Origin: Mycolicibacterium bacteremicum
Lineage (GTDB): Bacteria; Actinomycetota; Actinomycetes; Mycobacteriales; Mycobacteriaceae
DNA length: 64,000 bases
Assembly: GCF_002086115.1 (NCBI RefSeq)
Contig: NZ_MVHJ01000024.1
Location: 1-64,000, forward strand
Reading direction: 5' to 3'
The notes below the pieces were generated by a model. It was not told the DNA's origin. It did not search any database and worked only from the letters and a program-made list of their open reading frames with translations. This document shows positions 58,303-64,000 of the stretch, piece after piece. The position numbers and the translations under genes are program-made. Every line of letters starts with the position of its first letter. The stretch's first letter is position 1.

Positions 58303-59304
58303 TTACCCAATGTTGTGCAGGTCGATGCCACCCTGCGCGACCATTTCGGCGTATCGCCGGCTGTCGGCGGCCAGTTGGGCGACGACCTGGTCACCGGGGA
58401 TCTCCATCGGCAGCAGGCTGTTCTGTTCGTTGAACCGTTGGTAGGCCGGGGTGTCGAAGGTGGCCCGCAGCCCGGCGATCAGCGGCCCGGTCACCTCGGC
58501 CGGCGTCCCCTTGGGCACGGTCATGAACCGGTACTGGGTGACGACGATGTCGTGGCCCTGTTCCTTGGCGGTCGGGACCTCGGGCAGGAACCCGATCCGC
58601 TCCGGACTGAACACCGCCAGTGGCATCAACTTGCCGGACTGGATGTTCTCGATGGCCTCGCCGACGTGGATGACCGCCACGTCGACCTCATTGGCCAGGA
58701 CCGCCGCCAGATTCGGTGCGCCACTGGCGAACGGCACTGGTTCCGACACCACACCGGCGGCCTTCATCAGCAGCGCCCCCGACAGCTGCGCGCCGGTTCC
58801 GACACCGGTGGTGCCATACCGGATGGGGCGGTTCGCCGTGGCGAGGTCTGCGACGGCGCGCAGCCCGGACACGGGGTTGGTGACCAGCACGTAGTTCTCG
58901 CTCGAGATGCCGTGTACGACGTCGAAGTCATCGATCCGGCTGACCTGGTCGGGTGCCACGGCCAACGGGGTGATCGCGTAGAGCGAGGCGTTCTGGATGC
59001 CGATGACAGAACCGTCGGCGGGTGCGTCGGCGAGTTCGGCCGCGGCGACGGCACCGTTGCCGCCCTCCCGGTTGGTGATCCGGAACGGCGCGTCCAGATC
59101 GGTCGACAGGCCCTTGGCGATGGCCCGGCTGATGACGTCACTGGATCCGCCGGGCGCGTAGCCGACCAGCATCTCGACGTTGCCCGACGGCCAGCCGCCG
59201 CTCGCCTGACTGGTGGCATCGGCCGGGGCGCCGCCGCAGGCGGTCAGGGTGAACGCGGCGGTGGCCGCCAGCGCGATCAGGGAACGGGTGGCTGCCTTCG
59301 CCAT
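58303..59304 (-). CDS. TctC/Bug-family substrate-binding lipoprotein
   Basis: 333-aa extracytoplasmic binding protein of the tripartite tricarboxylate transporter type. Signal peptide with lipobox LTAC, then VEMLVGYAPGGSSDVISRAI (the ligand-binding PGGSSD loop), ITNREGGNGAVAAAELA, YGTTGVGTGAQLSG and PTAKEQGHDIVVTQYRF. No TctA or TctB membrane genes are near, so it is an orphan receptor here; such Bug proteins bind small carboxylates. Monocistronic by position. Confidence 0.87.
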   Translation of the reverse strand: MAKAATRSLIALAATAAFTLTACGGAPADATSQASGGWPSGNVEMLVGYAPGGSSDVISRAIAKGLSTDLDAPFRITNREGGNGAVAAAELADAPADGSVIGIQNASLYAITPLAVAPDQVSRIDDFDVVHGISSENYVLVTNPVSGLRAVADLATANRPIRYGTTGVGTGAQLSGALLMKAAGVVSEPVPFASGAPNLAAVLANEVDVAVIHVGEAIENIQSGKLMPLAVFSPERIGFLPEVPTAKEQGHDIVVTQYRFMTVPKGTPAEVTGPLIAGLRATFDTPAYQRFNEQNSLLPMEIPGDQVVAQLAADSRRYAEMVAQGGIDLHNIG

Positions 59305-59398
59305 GAGGGTCTTCTTTCGTGCGCACCGCGATCTTTTTGACGGTTACGTCAGAAACTTTACGTCAGCGGTTGCTGTCGCACGCCGCTTACGCGCGAAA

Positions 59399-61096
59399 TC
59401 AGAACCAGTCCTCCTGCATGTCCAGAGTGGTGCGGTCCAGGCTCGCCAGCAGATCCATTTGCGGATACGTCCTGGGCAGCTCGTACCGGAAGAAGTAGCG
59501 GGCCGCCTGCCGCTTGCCCTCGTAGAAGTCCCCGTCCCGGCCGGCTGCGGCCAGGTACTGCTCCAGCCAGATCCACGCGATGACGATGTGGCCGAACGCC
59601 TCCAGATAGATGGCGCTGTTTGCCATCGTCGCCGCCATGTCACCGCCGGCGAACATGGCGGCGGTCACCTCGACCATCCGTTGCCAGGCGGCATCGAGTT
59701 GTGCGGCCAGCGGGTCGGCACCGCCCGCGCGCACCGTCTCGGCAATCCGTTCGGACAGTGCGGTCAGGCTGGCCCCGCCGTTCTGGGTGACCTTGCGGCC
59801 CAGCAGGTCCAGGCTCTGGATCCCGTGGGTGCCCTCGTGGATGGGATTGAGCCGGTTGTCCCGGTAGTGCTGTTCGACGTCGTACTCGCGGGTGTAGCCG
59901 TAGCCGCCGAGCACCTGGATCGCCAGACTGTTGGCCTCCAGACACCACTGCGAGGGCCAGCTCTTGGCGATCGGGGTCAGGATGTCCAGCAGCGCATGGT
60001 CGCCCACGTCGGTCAGCCGCGCGCAGTACAGGGCCAATCCCAGCGCACCCTCGACATACGCCTTCTGCGCCAACAGCATTCGTTTGACGTCGGCATGGGC
60101 GATGATCGGCACCTGCGGTGTGGACGGATCCTTCACCAGGCGGCCCTGCGGGCGTTCGCGGGCATAGTCCAGGGATTTCAGATAGCCGGTGTAGCCCAGC
60201 GCCACCGCACCCATCCCGACCCCGAGGCGCGCCTCGTTCATCATGCGGAACATGTAGGTCAGGCCGCGGTGTGGTTCACCCACCAGGTAGCCGACGGCAC
60301 CGTCGAAGTTGAGCACGGTGTTGGTGATGCCGCGCTGGCCCATCTTGTGGTTGAGTCCGGAGATCGCGACCGCATTGCGGGCGCCGTCGGGGGTGAACTT
60401 GGGCACGATGAACAACGAGATGCCCTTCGTTCCCGCCGGGCCGCCCGGGATCTTGGCCAGCACCAGGTTGACGATGTTCTCGGTCATCTCGTGCTCGGCG
60501 CCGGAGATCCACATCTTGGTGCCGTACACCCGGTAGCTGCCGTCGGCCTGCGGTTCGGCGCGGGTGGTGATATCGGCCAGTGAGGACCCGGCCTGGGTCT
60601 CCGAGAGCGCCATGGTGCCGGTGAAACGGCCCGCCAGCATGGGTTTGACGAAGGCCTCGATCTGCTCGGGGCTGCCGAACTCGGCAATCAGGTTGGCGTT
60701 GGCGATGGTCAGCATCAGGTACCCGGAGGTGCTGGTGTTGGCCGCCGAGATCCAGGCGAAGCCCGCCTGGGCGACCGTCACCGGCAGTTGTGCCCCGCCG
60801 AGCTCGGCATCGAAGCTCATCCCGACGAGGTCGGCCTTGGCGAACGCCTCGATGGCCGCCTTCACCTCCGGGATGACGGTGACCGCGGTGCCGTCGAACG
60901 TCGGCTCCTGGGCGTCGCTGAGCTTGTTGTGCGGGGCGAAATAGCGCTCGGCCAGCTGTTCGCACAGGTCCAGCACGCCGTCGAACGTCTCCCGGGAGTG
61001 CTCGGCGAACCGCTCCATGGCGGTCAGTTCCTCGACCCGCAGCCATTCGTAGAGCAGGAAATCCAGGTCGCGCCGGGACAGGATGGTGGACTTCAT
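59399..61096 (-). CDS. Acyl-CoA dehydrogenase (long form, C-terminal extension)
   Basis: 565-aa FAD-dependent acyl-CoA dehydrogenase. N-terminal helical domain, FAD/substrate loop MALSETQAGSSLADI, MWISGAEHEMTEN, the GGYGYTREYDVEQHYRD segment and the catalytic Glu in NPIHEGTHGIQSLDLLGRKV. The ~120-residue helical C-terminal extension is typical of the larger FadE5/AidB-like and DmdC-like enzymes. Catalyses the first step of beta-oxidation; chain length unknown. Its stop is followed, about 95 bp on, by the TctC gene on the same strand. Confidence 0.9.
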   Translation of the reverse strand: MKSTILSRRDLDFLLYEWLRVEELTAMERFAEHSRETFDGVLDLCEQLAERYFAPHNKLSDAQEPTFDGTAVTVIPEVKAAIEAFAKADLVGMSFDAELGGAQLPVTVAQAGFAWISAANTSTSGYLMLTIANANLIAEFGSPEQIEAFVKPMLAGRFTGTMALSETQAGSSLADITTRAEPQADGSYRVYGTKMWISGAEHEMTENIVNLVLAKIPGGPAGTKGISLFIVPKFTPDGARNAVAISGLNHKMGQRGITNTVLNFDGAVGYLVGEPHRGLTYMFRMMNEARLGVGMGAVALGYTGYLKSLDYARERPQGRLVKDPSTPQVPIIAHADVKRMLLAQKAYVEGALGLALYCARLTDVGDHALLDILTPIAKSWPSQWCLEANSLAIQVLGGYGYTREYDVEQHYRDNRLNPIHEGTHGIQSLDLLGRKVTQNGGASLTALSERIAETVRAGGADPLAAQLDAAWQRMVEVTAAMFAGGDMAATMANSAIYLEAFGHIVIAWIWLEQYLAAAGRDGDFYEGKRQAARYFFRYELPRTYPQMDLLASLDRTTLDMQEDWF

Positions 61097-61116
61097 GAAC
61101 GCCAGGCTAGCCCGAG

Positions 61117-62355
61117 CTAGGCGGCCGCCACCTCCCCCGACCGGAGTTCGCGCAGCGCGGTGCGCAACCCACGTCGCCGGCCGGTGGCCGGGTCGACGCC
61201 GAAGGACTCGCGCACCCCGTCCCGGATCCGGAATTTCAGCTCGGAGTTGGTCTCCGGTGCGTCATCGGCGGTGGCCTTGAGGAACCGGTTCGGCAGGGCC
61301 AGCTTGGCGATCGTCCACCACGACTGGCTGTATTGGCGGGCCAGCGAGCCGGTGGTGTAGGGCAGGTCGTACTTCTCGCAGAGCGCCTGCACCTTCACCG
61401 CGATCTCGGCGTACCGGTTGCTCGGCAGATCCGGGAAGAGATGGTGCTCGATCTGGTAGCAGAGGTTGCCGCTCATGAAGGCCATCACCCGACCGCCTCG
61501 AAAGTTGGCCGATCCCAACATCTGTCGCAGATACCATTCGCCGCGGGTCTCCCGCTCGAACTCCTCGACGGTGAACTTCTCCGCCCCGTCCGGGAAGTGC
61601 CCACAGAAGATCACCACATAGGCCCAGTAGTTGCGGATCAGGTTGGCCACCGCGTTGGCACCCAGCGTGTGCTTCCAGTTGGGGCCGGACAGCGCGGGGA
61701 AGACGATGTAGTCCTTGCCGACCTGCTTGGCCACCTTCTTGCCGATGATGCGCAGATCCTTGCGGATCTCATCCATCGACTTCTCCCCCTTGCGCCACTT
61801 GGTGGTCTCCACACCGTGCAGCGCGACCCCCCACTCGAACAGCGTCCCGAGCAGGAAGTTGTACAGCGAGTTGCCGATCATCCAGCCTTCCCATCGCTGG
61901 TCGCGGGTCAGCCGCATGATGCCGTAGCCGATGTCGTCATCGAGTCCGACGACGTTGGTGTACTTGTGGTGGATGTAGTTGTGCGACTTCTTCCAGTGCA
62001 CGGCCGGCGAGGTGGTGTCCCACTCCCACTCCGTGGAGTGGATCTCCGGATCGTTCATCCAGTCCCACTGCCCGTGGATGATGTTGTGCCCGAGTTCCAT
62101 GTTCTCGATGATCTTGGCCGCCCCGAGCATCGTGGTGCCGGCGGCCCAGCAGAACTTGTTGCGGCTGTTGAACAGGGCGATGCGTCCGCCGACGGCCAGC
62201 GCGCGCTGCAGTTGGATGGCGCGGCGGATGTAGCGGGCATCGCGTTCGCCGCGGGATTCCTCGACCTCGGCGCGGATGGCGTCGAGTTCGCGTTCGAGTT
62301 CCTCGACATCCGCGGGGGTGAGGTGGGCGTATGCCTTGATATCGGTGATGGCCAT
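61117..62355 (-). CDS. desA3: Membrane acyl-CoA desaturase, DesA3-like
   Basis: 412-aa integral membrane di-iron desaturase. His boxes: HNIIH in MELGHNIIHGQWDW, HWKKSHNYIHHKY and CYQIEHHLFPDLPSNRY, with four or so hydrophobic stretches. It matches M. tuberculosis DesA3 (Rv3229c), a delta-9 stearoyl-CoA desaturase making oleate. The ATG at 62355 is preceded by AGGAGG. It follows the ferredoxin-type reductase gene by 10 bp; in M. tuberculosis the same pair (Rv3230c-Rv3229c) forms the electron-transfer/desaturase complex. Confidence 0.92.
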   Translation of the reverse strand: MAITDIKAYAHLTPADVEELERELDAIRAEVEESRGERDARYIRRAIQLQRALAVGGRIALFNSRNKFCWAAGTTMLGAAKIIENMELGHNIIHGQWDWMNDPEIHSTEWEWDTTSPAVHWKKSHNYIHHKYTNVVGLDDDIGYGIMRLTRDQRWEGWMIGNSLYNFLLGTLFEWGVALHGVETTKWRKGEKSMDEIRKDLRIIGKKVAKQVGKDYIVFPALSGPNWKHTLGANAVANLIRNYWAYVVIFCGHFPDGAEKFTVEEFERETRGEWYLRQMLGSANFRGGRVMAFMSGNLCYQIEHHLFPDLPSNRYAEIAVKVQALCEKYDLPYTTGSLARQYSQSWWTIAKLALPNRFLKATADDAPETNSELKFRIRDGVRESFGVDPATGRRRGLRTALRELRSGEVAAA

Positions 62356-62365
62356 GCGGTTCCTC

Positions 62366-63511
62366 CTAGACGTTGATGGTGCAGTCGCCGGACGCGGCCG
62401 AGACGCAGGTCTGAATACGGTCACCCTCGCCGTGCTCGGTGCCGGAGCGGAAATCCCGGACATGACCGGATTCCAGTGGCAGAACACAGGTTTGGCAGAT
62501 ACCCATGCGGCAGCCGAAGGGCATCTGGATGCCGACGCTCTCACCGGCCTCCAGCAGGGAGGTGGCGCCGTCGACCTCGACGGTCTTATCCGAGATGGCG
62601 AAGGTGACGGTGCCGCCCTCGCCGCCCTTGTCGGTGCGGGCGATCACGAAACGCTCCATGTGCAGTTGGTTCTCGGGCACCCCGGCGGCCGAGAACACCT
62701 GCTCGATCGTGTCCAGCATGGCGGGTGGGCCGCACGCCCAGGTGGGGCGCTCCTTCCAGTCGGGCACGATCTCGTCGAGCTCGTCGAAATCGAGGTGCCC
62801 CATCTGGTCGGTCATCTGCAGGTGCAACCGGTAATCGGCCCGGCTGTCCTGCATCTCGATCAGTTCGTCGTGGAAGATGACGTCCTGCGGGGACGGTGCG
62901 GAATGGATGTGCACGATATTGCTGGTCTGTCCGCGTTGGGCGATGGAACGCAACATCGCCATCACCGGGGTGATGCCACTACCCGCGGTGACCAGCAGCA
63001 TCTTGACCGGCGGCGGATCGGGCAGGGCGAAGTCCCCCTTGGGGGCCGCCAAGCGAACAATCGTTCCCGGTTCGACGCCGTTGACCAGGTGGGTGGACAG
63101 GAAGCCCTCGGGGGTTGCCTTGACGGTGATGGAGATGAGTTTGCCGTCGCGCTCGGGGACCGAGGTCAGCGAGTATGAGCGCCAGTGCCACCGGCCATCG
63201 ATGCGCAGGCCGATCCCGACATACTGGCCGGGCTGGTAGTCCGCCGCGAACCCCCACCCGGGTTTGATCACGACGGTGGCGGAATCCTCTGTCTCCCTGC
63301 GGACTTCAACGATCTCGCCGCGCAGTTCGCGCGCCGTCCACAGCGGGTTGACCAGCTTGAGGTAGTCGTCGGGCAGCAGCGGGGTGGTGGCCCGTGCGGC
63401 GAGCCCGCGGATGATGTTGATCTTCGAGTCGCCGGCCGGCGACGCCGTCGCGATATCACGTGCGGGTTTCTGGGTCCATCTCGTCAGCCCGCGGAGATCA
63501 AGTGAACACAT
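62366..63511 (-). CDS. Flavin/2Fe-2S oxidoreductase, DesA3 electron donor (Rv3230c-like)
   Basis: 381 aa from the ATG at 63511 (a GTG two codons earlier is possible). FNR-type FAD domain (HWRSYSLTSVPE), NAD(P)H domain (MLLVTAGSGITPVMAML, WACGPPAML) and a C-terminal plant-type 2Fe-2S ferredoxin domain (PFGCRMGICQTCVLPLESG, final Cys in IQTCVSAASG). It passes electrons from NADPH to the DesA3-type desaturase encoded 10 bp downstream. Confidence 0.92.
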   Translation of the reverse strand: MCSLDLRGLTRWTQKPARDIATASPAGDSKINIIRGLAARATTPLLPDDYLKLVNPLWTARELRGEIVEVRRETEDSATVVIKPGWGFAADYQPGQYVGIGLRIDGRWHWRSYSLTSVPERDGKLISITVKATPEGFLSTHLVNGVEPGTIVRLAAPKGDFALPDPPPVKMLLVTAGSGITPVMAMLRSIAQRGQTSNIVHIHSAPSPQDVIFHDELIEMQDSRADYRLHLQMTDQMGHLDFDELDEIVPDWKERPTWACGPPAMLDTIEQVFSAAGVPENQLHMERFVIARTDKGGEGGTVTFAISDKTVEVDGATSLLEAGESVGIQMPFGCRMGICQTCVLPLESGHVRDFRSGTEHGEGDRIQTCVSAASGDCTINV

Positions 63512-63562
63512 GTACACCCAGTTACCCAGGTGCGACGCAGTTCACACATTTTCTTGCGCGTG

Positions 63563-64000
63563 TCAGCGGATGGTGCTGATGCCGCCGTCCACCGGGATCA
63601 CCGTGCCGGTGACATAGCTGCTGGCGCGGCTGGCCAGGAACACCGCAATACCGGCCATGTCGTCGGGCTGCCCGACCCGGCCCAGCGGTAACGCCGCACC
63701 GACGGCCTCCTCGCCGGCGGTCATCAGCACCTTGGTCATCTTCGACGGGAACAGACCCGGCGCGATCGCGTTGACCAGGATCCGCGGTGCCAGCTCGCCG
63801 GCCAGATGCTGGGTCAACGTGTGTACCGCGGCCTTGCTGGCGGCGTAGGAGAAGTTGTTGCGGCCGCGTTCGGGGACGTGGAAACCGTCGACACTGCCGG
63901 TGTTGACCACCCGGGCCGGGTCGTCGTCGGTCGCGGCGGCGGCCAGCAGCGGCACCAGGGCGCGGGTCAGCAGGAAGACGCCCTTGACGTTGACGTCGAA
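63563..64000 (-). CDS. Short-chain dehydrogenase, 5' end beyond window
   Basis: The C-terminal 145 codons of an SDR read leftwards; the frame is open to the window end (FDVNVKGVFLLTRALVPLL). Catalytic Tyr/Lys in FSYAASKAAVHTLTQHLAGE, then VNAIAPGLFPSKMTKVLM and the C-terminal YVTGTVIPVDGGISTIR typical of 3-oxoacyl-ACP reductase-like SDRs. The NAD-binding N terminus is outside. The substrate cannot be named. Confidence 0.88.
   Translation of the reverse strand, partial: FDVNVKGVFLLTRALVPLLAAAATDDDPARVVNTGSVDGFHVPERGRNNFSYAASKAAVHTLTQHLAGELAPRILVNAIAPGLFPSKMTKVLMTAGEEAVGAALPLGRVGQPDDMAGIAVFLASRASSYVTGTVIPVDGGISTIR

Noticed and set aside
1..64000. CRISPR arrays, tRNA/rRNA genes, insertion sequences, integrases
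   Set aside because: Looked for spaced direct repeats, cloverleaf-like CCA ends, DDE/serine/tyrosine recombinase motifs and terminal repeats; none convincing by eye.

Overview
The window is high-GC actinobacterial DNA from a mycobacterium (Mycobacteriaceae; not identical to M. tuberculosis). The strongest evidence is a complete mce1 locus in the order mce1R | fadD5-yrbE1A-yrbE1B-mce1ABCDEF-four Mce-associated genes. It is flanked by relatives of M. tuberculosis Rv0162c-Rv0164 on one side; sigG and the Rv0183 lipase lie further left. No tRNA, rRNA, CRISPR array, transposase or integrase was found.

Region 1-8.1 kb is an envelope/copper cluster: an M23 endopeptidase, a BlaI-like repressor with an M56 (BlaR1-like) protease, a TlpA-like lipoprotein with CtaG, a CopC protein, a RipA-like NlpC/P60 hydrolase, and a three-gene operon for a small membrane protein, a cupredoxin-like lipoprotein and a multi-spanning membrane protein. 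Inverted repeats lie in four of its promoter regions, suggesting common control.

Region 8.2-19.9 kb is an accessory island of defence and conflict genes. It holds a putative zinc-cluster protein divergent from an XRE regulator, a NERD-nuclease STAND NTPase, an orphan YefM-like antitoxin, an Mrr-like nuclease-NACHT NTPase, a VbhA-like/Fic pair and a 399-aa protein of unknown function. Two near-identical palindromes, one at the XRE promoter and one at the antitoxin promoter, suggest that the XRE protein controls itself, its neighbour and the antitoxin/NERD-NTPase unit. The island ends where a TIGR04338-type gene, translationally coupled to a DUF2786 gene, is cut off at about 19.91 kb. Everything to the left may be inserted DNA.

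Region 20.2-37.6 kb is conserved chromosome: lipases, sigG, a VOC protein, an NDMA-type alcohol dehydrogenase, two related large surface proteins with a PE-PPE-like core (25.8 and 34.4 kb), SDRs, a MarR regulator beside a pirin, a PQQ-type sugar dehydrogenase lipoprotein and a phosphodiester glycosidase. Three hairpin terminators are clear.

Region 36.8-53.8 kb is the mce1 fatty-acid importer locus, read leftwards and possibly extended by a DUF1275 membrane protein and an SDR. yrbE1B has no standard start codon; homology to the M. tuberculosis protein points to ATC at 50255. Region 53.8-64 kb holds a START-like protein, an MBL-fold hydrolase, a thioesterase, an alcohol dehydrogenase, phospholipase D, a TctC-type lipoprotein, an acyl-CoA dehydrogenase, the DesA3-type desaturase with its reductase, and the 3' part of an SDR gene cut by the window end.
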